This document shows positions 28,580 to 41,000 of a stretch of 64,000 bases of DNA, in pieces. The translations under genes and the position numbers were made by a program. Under the pieces are notes generated by a model. It was not told where the DNA came from, ran no database searches, and saw only the letters and a program-made list of their open reading frames with translations. Source of the stretch: Aurantiochytrium sp. KH105 (Eukaryota > Sar > Bigyra > Thraustochytrida > Thraustochytriidae); NCBI GenBank assembly GCA_003116975.1, contig BGKB01000223.1, forward strand, positions 20,933-84,932, given 5' to 3'. Each line of letters starts with the position of its first letter. The stretch's first letter is position 1.

Positions 28580-30202
28580 GCCGAGCCGAGCGCGGAAAGT
28601 CCGCGAGTCTTGTCTTGCCAATGCGCGGGACCCGGGCTCGTTCTACACAGCCGGACCATCCATCGTCGTTCACAAGATACCCAAAGCCGAAGCCTGGCAA
28701 GAGAAAAGAGCGCTGTACGACCGAGCGCAAGATTTGATTTTCTTCCCCACGGACCCATCCCTTTCCCCAACTCCAAAAATCATCGGCCTCGCGCACCTAC
28801 ATCGCGCACCGCGACCACCCAGCCAGCTGCGCCTGCACCTGCTGCGACGTCGCGGCTCCGCGAGCCGGAGTCCAAGGCCCCTCCCTTTTCCCGCGCGTCG
28901 CAAGATCGCTCGCATCGTCCGCACGCGCCGCATGCATGCATTCGCTGCTCGCTCGCTCGCTCGCTCGCCGGCCACGGCCGCGACAGCTGGACGCGGGCGT
29001 TCCCGGGCGCCGCGTCTGCCCCGGCAGCGATGCCGCCGCCTCGCCCGCGCGGCGCCTGGCGCACGGACCTGGCCTGCCTCGGCCGCGGGAGCCCCGCCCT
29101 CGCTCGCGCCCGGACGAGCGAGCGTGGCGCCCAAGTCCCAGGCCAGGCCTCCGGGCCGACCTGCGTTTCCTCGCGCCAGCCGCCGCCGCGCTTCCAGCAG
29201 CCTGGCCCCGCCTCCCGAGCCGCCGCCCGCCTCCCCAGGCCGCGCGGGCGGTCGCGAGGCCTCGCTCGCGCGTCGCGGCGCGCCATGGCACGCCGTGCGT
29301 GTCTTGCTTGCCACGCCGCGGCGTGCCACGGCGCGCCCCGGCATGCCATCCCGAGCCCCGGGCCGCGGCCGCGACCCCCGGCCGGACCGCCTGGCGCCGG
29401 CGACCGTGACCGTGCGCGGCCGCGGCGGGCTCTTTCGTACCTCCGGCCGGGCCACGCACGCCAGCGCCCGCGGCGCCAGCGGGGTCGAGGGGAAACGCGG
29501 CCGCGATAGGAGCCATGCGGGTGGAAAGGTGGCGAGCCCTGGGGATGCGGATCGGGCGAGGCGAGGGCTCCGGGCGCCGTCGGCGAAAAGTCTCCGGGCG
29601 GATGCATTCGCCGCCGCGCAAAGGTGGTGGCGAGCGAGAGCTGTACTGTGCGGCGGTGCGGTACTGCTCGGCTTTGCACTGGCCGCACCCAGACGATTGC
29701 GCATCCGTTTCGGCTGGTTGGTTGGAGCTGCAGCCTGGCTGGCGTGCTCGCTCTGCTCTGCTCTGTTTTCTTTCTGTCTTCTCGCATTGCCTTCGCATTG
29801 CTTTACGTAAAATCGAAAGTACGAGCTCTTCCGCGAACCTGACGCACCCAGTCCATCGGCAGAGCGAGGCTGCCTCGCCATCGCTCGATCGATCACGGCC
29901 GCGGCCATCCCTGCTCAGCCTGCAGTGCAGAAAAGCATCATGTCCAAGACAACCAGCAAGAAGTAAAGCGCGAGCTCCGTGCTGCTCTGATCCACGGCCA
30001 GTCTCGCCCGCGCCTCGAACTTGCGTACGTACCAGGCAGGGGGCGGTACCGCGCGTGCCACTGCGGCGGGGCCGAAGTGCGGCCTGCGCTGCGACGCCAG
30101 GCGGCGGCGTCGGCGGGGCGCGGTAGATAGCTTGGCGGGGCTCGGGCTGGGCGGCCTTACTGGCAGCGGAGCAGCGGCGAAGCAAGCAGGCGAGGAAGAA
30201 GA

Positions 30203-30255
30203 ACTTGAGCTTGAACTTGAACTTGAGCTTGAGCTTGAACTTGGGTGAACTTGAG
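30203..30255. repeat. GAACTT/GAGCTT hexanucleotide repeat
   Basis: About eight units alternating AACTTG and AGCTTG, with one GGTGAA interruption near 30246. Confidence 0.9.
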
Positions 30256-31248
30256 TTCGCGGCCGGGGCGCGAGTCCTGGCCCGCGCGGAAGGCTGCAGC
30301 CGGCACGGCGGCGGCCGCGTCAGTCACCCAGGCAGGCAGCCGGCCAGCCATGCGTGCAGCCAGCTGGAACGAAGCGCGGAGCGCTCGCTTGCTTGCTTGC
30401 TTGCATGGGCAAAGGGGGGACGTGAAGGAGAAAAAGGAGGAGAAGAAGACTGGCGTACTAGTAACATCAGTAAGTATGCTACTTATCTCCCAGGACCGCC
30501 CGCCGGGTCCAATTGTCGGCCCCACAAGAGGCCCCAAAGTTCCTCCACACCTTCCCCCACAGAATCAAGGAAACCGCTCCGGCGCGGCCCGCTGTGGGGG
30601 GACGGGCGCGCAGGGCCGCCGGACCAAATCTGCGCGAGGAGGAAGGCAGACTCGCGAGGCGATCAAGAGCGCGACACACGCAGGCGCCACTCGCGGTCAG
30701 CGGCGGCGGCGAGCGCGCGAGGGCACGACGTCGCATGGCGCGACGCGGCGTCGCGATCATCAGCGACGTGCGTCTCGAGTCTCTCGGTCGGTTGGCCGGT
30801 CGGCTGATTGCAGGACCAGCACGCGTGCGGACATGCATGCGTGCATGTATCGTGCATGCGTGCGTGAACTTGACTGTGAATGCGAATGCAGGATGCGGAT
30901 GCGGACGCAGAGCAGGGGCAGATGCAGATGCAGGCAGATGCACGCACGCGTGCATCAACGATAAAGAGCTTGTCATGCGTAGATCAGACAGCGAGACCCA
31001 CGAGATGGCACGGAGCTAGTGGATATCGATCGCTGCAGAGGAACTGCCTTGCTTGCATCCGTTGGCGCCGCCGCTCTGAGCTCAGACTGCACCAGATTGG
31101 CAACGAACTTGAAGACCGCGAGGAAACTGCTCCCTGCGCCACAGTGCAGAACGCCGCAGATGCACGGGTTGGCGCGCTCGCTCGCTCACTCGAGGCAGCT
31201 TCGCTGAGCCTGCTGAGCGCGCCGCGCCTGAGAACCGTTGCGGGCTAT

Positions 31249-31539
31249 TTACACTGCACTGGCAGGGCGAGGCGACCAGAGCTGGCATGTACGAAGCACC
31301 AAGTTCGACGCTCTGCTGCCGTAGGCCTGCGTCTCTGTGCGGCGCAAGTAATTTCCAGCACCGCGGAAGCAAGCCCGGCCGTCCAAGCCATCCAAATTTG
31401 TCGCCACAACGAACAATTGTGCAAGCTCACTTGGAGTGTTCGTTGGGTCGATGAAAATTGAACTGCCTTCCGCGTCTAATGACTTGGCCAGACGCTGGGA
31501 ATCCACGCTGTGTCCACGCAGGAGATTGGACAATGCCAT
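31249..31539 (-). other. Coding-like segment, possible relic or exon
   Basis: A 96-codon minus-strand frame from an ATG at 31539. The first about 65 codons read like a normal soluble protein (SQRLAKSLDAEGSSIFID, NTPSELAQLFVVATNLDG), unlike the Arg/Ala-rich frames nearby. No domain is recognised. It could be an exon of an unannotated gene or a decayed copy. Confidence 0.25.
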
Positions 31540-31727
31540 GATAACGGCGGCAGTAACGTATGGGTAGGTTTATCCTGTTTTTTTTTGCGACCATTCCTTC
31601 GACAAGAGACAGCAATCAAGCAAGTCGAATGAAGAGGGTTGAATCGGAGGGGAATGGGGAAGGAAGGAATTGGTGACGCGGCCGCCCACGAGCGTTTCTC
31701 TAGCCATCCTCCTCAGCGGCCGAACCG

Positions 31728-31940
31728 CTATGCTTCGCAATGCAGATCGCGACCGGCAAGTTGAAATGGCGTTGAAGGCACAAAGAAGTCGTCTGGTTTC
31801 TCTTCCACAAACACGGCGTCACCCACTTGCCATGGCAACACGTTACACATAGGAGGGTGTACAAGTCGTTCATTCGAAACAAAGTTCGCGTATTTTGATA
31901 ATTTTCTTTCATTTCTTTTCTTTTCTTTTTTCTTGGATGC
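31728..31940 (-). other. Coding-like segment downstream of the giant E2/E3 gene
   Basis: An open minus-strand frame between stops at 31941-31943 and 31728-31730. It has an internal ATG at 31850 (40-residue product MCNVLPWQVGDAVFVEEKPD...). The residue mix (PWQVGDAVFVEEKPDDFF, TPFQLAGRDLHCEA) looks like a genuine protein end. It may be the last exon of a gene whose other exons are not recognised, or a remnant. No family known. Confidence 0.3.
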
Positions 31941-32007
31941 CTACTCCCCCTCCCCCGCTTTCCCCCTCCCTCCATCCCCTTCAAGAGGAGACCGTGAGCG
32001 ACGCGGA

Positions 32008-35000
32008 CTAGGCCTTTTTGGAGCTGGCAAGGCTATCTAACACGAACTTCAGCTCCTTCTGCAGGGCCCTTAGATTGGTTAGATGAGCTGATGGACCAAA
32101 CTCCTCGGCCTCAGCAACCCAGCCTTGTACAGTTGTCTGAATATGATCGCACTTGAGCCGAAAATGCTCGCGTACAAGATTCTCAAAGAATCGCGGAGGA
32201 TCCAGAATCTGCGCAATGATGGCATGTTGTATAGTGCTCTCGCGAAGCTTCTCATACCCGCCATTTGCGTGAAGGCGTCGCGCGCGGCGTCCTCGGGCAG
32301 TGCCCCACTCTACCTCAGCGCCTGGCTCATTAAAGTAAGGGAATTCGGCTCCAAGAATCGCGCTTTGGATCGACACGAGCACTTGGATCAAGGTCGATTT
32401 CTTCGTCCACATCTCATTTCTCGTCGCGCCACCTCGCCACGTCCCGAGGAGAGAAAGGCAGACCTTGCCATTAGCATACAAATTGGGATTGAAGCGCACC
32501 GACCCATTCCCCGTCGTCATGCTCTGCACCTTTGGTGGCTTACTCGGATACTCTGGCGGAACATGTATGTCGAACAAAAAGCAACCAGAATCGTAAGGCG
32601 TCCCTCCCGGAGCAAGAATGATCGCTTGCATAAAAAATGGCTGCCGTTCATCGACTCGAACCGCAATTGACGAACCCCAGTGCACGGGCAATGACTTACG
32701 CAGAGATCGCACCTCTCTGTTCAAGCGCATGGCCCGCGTCCGTGCCGTCCTGCCTCCACTTTCAGAGTCTTTCTTATCAGCAAAGTAGTGTGCGGCCCAT
32801 AAACTGCGAACTGTTGACACAGATGCTTTCATGGTTTTGCTCTTGCTCGTACTTTCTGAGCCAACAATTTGACTTTCCTTTAGGGCGTCGCTCCCTTCTT
32901 TACCGCTCGCTTGTGCCTTGGACATCAATGCAAATGAACCTGCTTTACTCTCGTGAGGATGGGACGTTGACAATAAATTTGCCCCCGTGCAACCTTCTTC
33001 ACTTGGCGTCGCGACGCTTTCTTCACCTTGAGTGACGGCCTGGCCAGTAGCGTCCGACAAAGGACTATTTTCTTCCTCGCTGGTTTTTGGTTTGGCACTT
33101 GCAGTTGCACCGCTCGCTTTTGCTGGAGCATCTTCAGCAGACGGAGCAGCATTTGCAAGAGACTCTGAATACGATTCGGTCTTTGTACCTTGGCTTTGAA
33201 CCTCATTGTTGCCTTCGCTAGTAGAATCGCGGCTATAATGCGCAGACCCAAATATCAGAGCTCCAAGCGTCTTCTCATACTCACTCGCCAGAGTCGATGT
33301 TGACGGCTTCGAAATTTCATCTGGCCGATAATTGCCAGCATCCTTGTTTGATGAGCAAGTCTCCGCAGAGCAAGTTTCCGCGGCAGCACATGCCGTTAGA
33401 GCCATGCGGCTTTCCTTCAGCACCTTAACTAAAGATTCCAACAGCGCAATATCTGGTACCTCGGACCCGGTCGATTCGGCTGCAAGAGAGAGAAGCCCCC
33501 CATCTTCGTCACACTCCGTGCATACGACGTCTTCGAGCTCTTCAAGCAGATCATCGGCCAGAGACTGCACGAGCTTTGCCACGGACCATCGACCCTTAAC
33601 CTCAAAGTGCCGCAAGGACTCGAATTCGGCCCGTGTCAAGATGTTCTTGCAAATGCGCAACAAAATTAACACGAGCTCAGCGTTGTCCATGAGGGATTTG
33701 AGCGTGTTTCCGAACAAATTCTCATGCGCAACCAACGGAAAGAATGAATTGCGGACTTCCGCGGCGAAGAGAACGCCGCCATGACCATGGGCGCTTTCCA
33801 TCATCTCTTGAAGTACGAAGAGTACTTGTGCTTGAGCAGCTCGGCGCTTCTGCAGGGCCTCTTCGTGCGCGCGACTGCCGAGATCTGTGTCACGATTAAA
33901 TCCACTGCCATAGCCAGGTTTCCAGAGCGAGACCTTTTCACCTGCAGTCGAGCTGCTCCTACTGCTCCTGCTCCTCCTGCTTCTTTTGACCTCGGTAGTG
34001 TCAACGACGTTCTCTGTGCGTGATGTTGCAGACCTATCGCGTTCATCGGACCCCTCACAAGCGGGCAAGAGACCGCGGACCATGTCCAACGGGGCCTCGT
34101 AGTCAAAGATGCCATGCCCATAGTTCAAAATGAGACTCCCATTCTGGCACGGACGACACACAATCGCGAGACGCCAGCTGTCTGATTGTGGATTTAAGCT
34201 TTTAGATTCCACGAGATCGCCAAAGAAAAAGTCCGCCGGCTTCGCCAAGGTTGCTGCTGCACCTTCACTGCCAGCATTGCCCAAAGTCGCTTCTGAATTT
34301 TGGCCGCTTTCTGCTACAGTAGTTGCGAAAATGCCTCGAATAGCAAGATAACGACGATCATACTGCGCTTGGCGCGCTTCAAAGGCGCTTGGAAAGCCCG
34401 CGAGTTCGCCACTCAGGTCTCCGAGGCGAAGCAACACAAGCCCCACCATGCCGTGCTCAATGAGGTCCGCAATGTCGAACTTTGTGAATTGAGGCAAGAT
34501 CTCCACAAAGAAATTGCATGGATCTTGGCGACAGAGGGCAACGGCCCCAAAACCTGGGTCGCTCTTCGTAAACCGACTCCACAACAATGAGGAGAAGATC
34601 TCGAACACGGTTTCATGGCCCATAAGCTCCGGGAAAATAGCTTTCGAGGCAACGCGAAAGAACATCAACCACCGCATCCAGTCATCTCCGTTGCGAAAGG
34701 ACTGACCTCTTTCGTAAAATGGATCACCAGTCTCAAGAGGGGTAGGACTGCCCTCCATACATACCCTTAGCCTCTTCCTTGGTTTGCTAAAGGTTCCGTC
34801 CGCGTCTGAGCTAGAATCCGAAATGAAGAGGCCATTGATAGTAGAGACAGCATCGTTTTCATAAAAAGAATCGGGGGTGTCTTGGGGTTTAAGACGCCTC
34901 AGTGCATGTTCCCATAGGCTGGTACTGAAATCGCTCAAGAGCTTGTGCTCGAGAGCGCGGACCAGGTGGCCCAACAGCGTAGAGTCACGGCTAAGAACAT

Positions 35001-38000
35001 ACTTGAAGGCGCCAGCAACGGATGAAAGCGTCGAGCAAAGAACAGCGACATCTTCTTCGACAACATCATTCGCAGCTGGCTGCCAAGAAACGCTAATGTC
35101 CTGCATTGATCCGCAGTTCGCACCAGCTGTCGCAGTCAGCGCATAGGAACTATCATGCAGACATTTGCACACGGAGGTTTCAATGTTGCAATCGCAGTAA
35201 AAACCGAATCGAGAAGTTATCTCCTCCAAAGTGTGGCCTTCATGGCAAACTGCCGCGCAGGCCACGCAGCAGCCCAAACCATCGGACAGCTTGCAAGTCA
35301 GGCAGGCGTACCGGGTCTGCGTTATATATCTCTTTCCAGTATGAGCAATAGAGCACGGCTGAAAGCGCAGCTCCCTGCGAGAAAAGTCAGGTTTCTCGGT
35401 CTCGCTCGTGGCTGAGAACTTCTTTAGTCTTGCGAGCATGATTTGCCAGCGGGAAATTTGCGTCATCGGCGCAGTCAGACTTGCACAGTCACCAAGTGCC
35501 AAAGCAAGGCTTGCGCGGACAAGCGTCGGTCCCGCATTGTTTCGCAATGAGATGACGGGAAAAGGACGCAGCGCCCAGGCATAGTCGTTCGCATCCCCAC
35601 TCCACGGAGAATGACTCCGCCAAATGTTATCATGGGGCGAGACTGGGAAGTTGAGCGTCTGACGCCCGCTTCGCATCGTGTGATCCAACTGAAGGCTCTC
35701 AACAAACGTCCGAGGAGGCTCGCTGACGAGCGAGCGAGCTTCATCTTTTAACTCCTGCATCTTCTTTCGGACGGCACTCACTCGATAATTCGCCAAGGCC
35801 GTCCTTTCTTTATCATTTTGTCGGTCGTACATCCACCCATTTTCAGTATCATCGCGTGACGTCTGCTGCGCTGCAGGAAGCCCTTCTTCTTCCCCTTCGT
35901 CGTCGTCGCCGCCGACGTCGCCGTTGTCGTGCGTCTTGCTCGCCAGTTCCAGCGCCTCCAGTCGGCTTACGTGCCACTCCCAGAGCATGAGGATTCTTAA
36001 CGGCAAGCGTTCAACTGCTTGATACTTGATCATTCGCTGCCCTGGATGAAAGCCTTGAAGCTCGCCTCGAAGGCCCTTCTTGCTCCGTAGGGGTTCCAAG
36101 CTGACCGTCGCAATGTACTTACGGTCACACGGAATGTTTTCAAAGACGTGTGCATTTCCCCAGTCGCCGTCAGCCGCGATCAAAAGACACCCCTTTGCAA
36201 GGTCCAGGCGAAAGGAGACTCTCTTCTTGAAGGAAAATATTTTGTTGGGGATATCCCCGCCGTGCCAGAGATACGTCCCACGGACTCCCCACCACAGAAT
36301 ACTCGTGCAGGTCCACGCGATCGGTTCCTCGATATCAGCAATTCCAACACACACCTCTCTTTTATCGTCCTCATCACTTTCAGGCGCCACATCGAATTCG
36401 TACACGTTATTTCCTTGCATTGGCTCAACCTCTGAACTTGTGTTCCACTTGCCGTGCAGATTGCGGGGGACAAGCTCCCCGCACGGGCCTTCTTCCGAGA
36501 TAGGCGAAGCAGATTCTCGTCGCGTCCAGCAAAACGTTTGCAAAATTCGCGACGGTGGCTCTGCGAGATCTTTCGCCGTTGCCCATTGGCTGTCCTTCAG
36601 CCTTGCGACTTGGATAAGTTCCGTGGATCCAACTGCGTGTCCAGGCCATGCGCAGATCGGCGCGTGTTTCATCCACTGCACAGTCTTCATCAGCAAGGAA
36701 ACCACGCGTGCACGCGTGCCATCATCCTTCTCTGCAAGCGAATCATCTTCTTGCCAGTGTGTGGTCTCACAGTTTTCGAGTTTCTGCTTGATCCATGAAG
36801 AAAACGTGCTCAAGAAGGGGTTGGACTCAGGATCTCTCCGCAAAACGGAACCCAAAGTGCGGGCCGTCAGCTCTGTCACGTCTTCATCGAGTTTCCCCAA
36901 AGAAGCAATTTCTGCCAAGTCAACGACTCTCTCGCCAATCCATGTGCGCACTGCAAGTGGGCCGTTTTCGCTCAGCAAAGAAAGTATTCGTAGTCCACGC
37001 CTCCTGTCTGATGCGCCTGCGGTGACAGCGTCAAATGCATCGTGAGCAAACTCCAGGCATTGCGGCTCGGTCGCCCGGCCAGCCGCACAATGCAAAAGAA
37101 TGCAGAGCTCCATGCTCGGTCGTGTAGACGGGGCGACGATTGCGTTTTGCGCCTCATTTGCGAGATGCTGCGCATGAACAGAGGGCCACAGCGTCCCCTT
37201 TGAAAAAAAGTCGCCGGCGTCAGCGCGCGAGAGAGCCAATATTTTCTCGCCGACCGCGCCAACGATTTGAGGAAAGGCCCCTGCAAGCTGTGTCAGTGTC
37301 TGCACAATCGCGATGCCAATGCGCCGTGCAAAGGACGCTAGTATCAAGCAGCCATAAACGCGACTCTCGTCAAAACACCAACCTGGCAACGGATTGTTTG
37401 ACATCGAATCCTGACTGGCAACAAAGTCAGGATGCAACCAAATACGCTGAAGATTCTCGGCGAGACAGTATGCAAGCCGAACGGCCCGATTCTCTTCACA
37501 AGCGCTAGATGGACGAGACTCTCGCTTCGTGCAAAGGAAGAGTGATTCCGCGGCAACCTCCAGAATCTCGACTCCCGCAAGAGCATTTCTCGTGCCTGTC
37601 TCCTCGCCAAAGAGACAGATGCCATCGAGTGCAAGTTCCACAACGTCAAAGACTTGACCCATTGTTGCAGACCGTAAAAGAGCCCGCAATCCCCAGGCGC
37701 AAGCAGACATACGCCTCGCACCTTCTGATGCGTTTGGGAGCGCATTCAGCCTTTGCGGAAGAGCATCCCGTACTCTGACCGGGAGCTCTACATCGGAGGA
37801 TATTCTGCCGTCCAAGAGGCCAAGCTGCAGTACGATTTGCGAAATCAGCTCACGAACATGCTCCACATTGCCTCGTACCTCTGCCGCTGAAAATTTGACC
37901 AAGCCTGCGAGTTTTGCAAAGGAGCTCGGCAGACTGTGAATGCAAGTCCATCGTAATAGATCCTGACGAATCTGTGCCCCTTGCAAAGGCGAGAGAAAGC

Positions 38001-41000
38001 AAGAGCTGGAGGCATTCACCTCGATCAAAGCCTCCGCGACGAGTCTCCTTTCTGAGCTGGAAAGTCTGACCCATTTGTTCGTTTGGCTAGAGCCCTCGGC
38101 GAGTACTTCACTGTGACGCTTTCCAACGAAGCGCAGCATTTTGATGAGGTAATTGCGAACTTCATTCGGGCAAGAAGGCGTGTTCACGTCGTTCGGTTCT
38201 GGCCACACAAGACGCACGTATCGACCGACTGCGGGCGACTGTTTAGAGAATCGAAACCGAAATAAGCGCGCAGCACAGATCGGAGTCGCGCGCTGTGCTG
38301 CCACTTCCTGTGAAGGAGTTTCTGTGGCGCCAACATATACCCGAACTTCTGATGGTGGAGAAATCGTAGATGTGTCGATAAAGTCGAGTTGGATCTCCGA
38401 AAGATGACACGTCGTTCCTAGGTCAACAACGAATTGAAAGTTTCGAAACCCAGTCAAACCTTTCGGAAAGTGAACCTCTACGCCCCGTTCCAATTTCTTC
38501 CCCTTTGGGTCAGTCTGTAGGTGTCTGTTCATGGAAGTGACAAAATTCCGATACTCGGACCGCGACAGAGTTCGAGGCCTTGGATGGGGTGCTACCAGAG
38601 TCCCTTTGAGCCAGGCTGGGGCGATTGAATCAGGAGCAGAGTAACACTTCCAAATGTCTTGCGCTTCGAGTCCGGTCACACGCAAACCCAGGCGAGTTTT
38701 GAGAGTCTCTGCCACGAATTCCTCCACCTCTTTACGGGGAGTACTGGTTCGCTCGGTTTCAATTTGCGCGCAGGATGCTGCATCTGTTGCTGCCGGCGAG
38801 ACTGATCTTTTCACTGACATATGGCCGGAGGCAACGAGATGCGAAAGAGTGTTCACGGCGCGCGAGCTTGTAAGGTGCGCGCGTGCCTCAGGAAAGCTTT
38901 TGACAATGTACAAGAGGGCGTCGGCCACATATTCCTTCTGGTATACGCCTTGCGTCGAAAGTACCTCTACGCACGTCTGCGCTACTGTGGCTGGATGACA
39001 CTCCCCAAGACGCATGAGGAAGGCTCGGAGGCTGGCACTCGCGGCGTGTTTGGCATTCGCTACGAGTACTGCCTCATGTTTTCGCGTTTCATCCCCGAGC
39101 ATGCACTCATCGATATTTAAAGAAGCTGCCAGCTCATTGAAATATAACCACACTTGATCCTTTTTGGCGGGTGTGTCCAAGCTCAGACACTCGCACAGAA
39201 TACGCACGACATTGTCAATACGAATCAAGTCTCGCACATCGCGCATCTGGCTGATTGTGAAAAGGATAGAAACAAGATCCTCCTCAACGACAGCCGGAAC
39301 ATTGTGCTCGGCGAGACGAATCTCTGTTCGTCTGCAATCACTACTAGATTCATCCTCAAAGAGGCTGAAAGTCGACTCATGCCCAAATTCGGAGCTTACC
39401 TCGGTATCTTTGCTTTTCTTGCCAGAACTAGCAGCAAGCCCTGGAATAATGTTTGAACCCCCGGGGGGAGTGAAAAAACTCGGTGACACAGCCGTTCCTT
39501 CCCCAAAGGCTTCTATACCCCCAGAGTTTTGCGATTGTGGCGTCGCCAAGACATCAGGAAGGTTCGCTGCTTCTGGGGCCTTTGAGCTGCCAGCAATGGA
39601 GTCTTTCATAGCCTTGGTATCGACCAAAATTCGAGCCCTCGCCCGTCGCAAGTCATTACATCCCCGGGCCTTCTTCGCGGCCAGCGTTGCTGCCTCGGCT
39701 TTGCGTTCAGCTTCGCGGCGGGCGTCTTTCCGTGTTGAGAGGATGCGCCAGAGACTATGATTGAAAAAGGAGACGAGCCCCAACCGCAAGGGGGAGCTTG
39801 CCTCCATTTTTGCGAAAGAGATCCGCTGAAAGTGGATCTGCAGTTGCGTCACAAAGAAGAACAGAAGCTCTGGTGGCGCCCGCTCCCCAGCTTGGAGAAC
39901 GTCCAGCAGGATGTCATCACAATGGGCAGACATTGACAACATGTCTTGATCCTGAGCTGCATCTCGAGCGTTTTCAGCGGTCTCGCCTCTCTCGGTCTCA
40001 ACTGTTACAGTCTCACCATGTTTTTCAGCTTGGATCACATCAGCAGAGGATTCATGCTTGCAAGGACCATTGCCATCAGCGGCAAAAGGAGGATTTCGAG
40101 AGGTGCCCACCTTGCCACTCAATTCAAGCCAGTACTCGCGCAGCTTGAAGGCTAATTGAAGCGTGTCTTCTACGGTATCCGTCACCAAAAGGTGCTGGCG
40201 AATCGCCATTCGAAGATCCAATGAAAAAATTTCCGCTACTGCTGAGGTCTCCAGTTGACGAAGAATAGAGACGGCCAAGGTCCAGCACACGGCATCATCG
40301 ACGGATGTAGAGGCATAGCGAACGATCGAGCGAAGCGTTTCGGCGGGAATGGGAAATCTAGCGTGTCTGAGAAAAGTGATTGCTTGCATAACGCGACGCG
40401 AGACTGGGGCCTGGTATGCCATTTTGGTCAGAGTCTCCGGCATATAGCCGTCTTTACCAACCACCACGTTGAGAAGAGACTCCCCGATGTCTTCATCGAC
40501 AATTAGTGAGCAATATGGCAAGCCACTGAGTGCAGTTCCAAACAGCATGTCACTCAAAATGAAGAAGTCGTTCTGCTCGAATGTGGCACGGAACGGGAAT
40601 TCGTCTTTCCCAAATAAGATAATCGTGTTCAGCAGACGACTTATCTCTTCTCTGCACGACCAAAGCGAGCTGTCCCAAGAGGGGCCCTGGGATGAGTGAA
40701 TTCTGGCAAATAAGCGAAGCGTAATCTGGGTGATCCTGCGGAAATTGCTGAAGTGCACCCTTTCAGACTTTGTGGGCGATTTGAGACGGGTGATTCCACT
40801 TCGCAGAAACAAGCCAATGTTACTTTCAAGAATGTCTCGCAGGACCGAAGTTACTGCATGTAATGGTAGAGCGCGCTTGAGAAAGAGCTCCACTGCAAGC
40901 AGGACGCTGATGAGAGCAGCAAATTTCGTTTCTGTCCACGCGTCCCCGGGGATAACGTTGAAGAGGGCCGATGCACTGCCAAACTTCATCCAATCTCCAT

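Larger units (their letters stand above)
24875..31727. other. About 6.9-kb gene-poor region rich in simple repeats
   Basis: No gene is convincing in this long stretch, unlike the dense genes on both sides. It is mostly very GC-rich, with many microsatellites: CGAT (25077-25098), CTTGG (25177-25206), GCTA (26019-26063), AAAC/AAAG (26559-26632), GCAT (26715-26735), GTGTC/GCGTC (27118-27160), CT-rich (27280-27365), a 15-bp minisatellite (28520-28579), TTGAAC/TTGAGC (30203-30255) and ATGC (30830-30950). Long ORFs on both strands are made of Arg, Ala, Pro and Ser, typical of GC-rich random frames. From about 31000 base composition becomes more ordinary. A weak minus-strand coding-like segment occurs at 31249-31539. 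Confidence 0.55.

Noticed and set aside
28404-30185. Long ORFs on both strands near 28-30 kb
   Set aside because: Composition dominated by Arg, Ala, Pro, Gly and Ser on both strands; typical of stop-poor GC-rich noncoding sequence.
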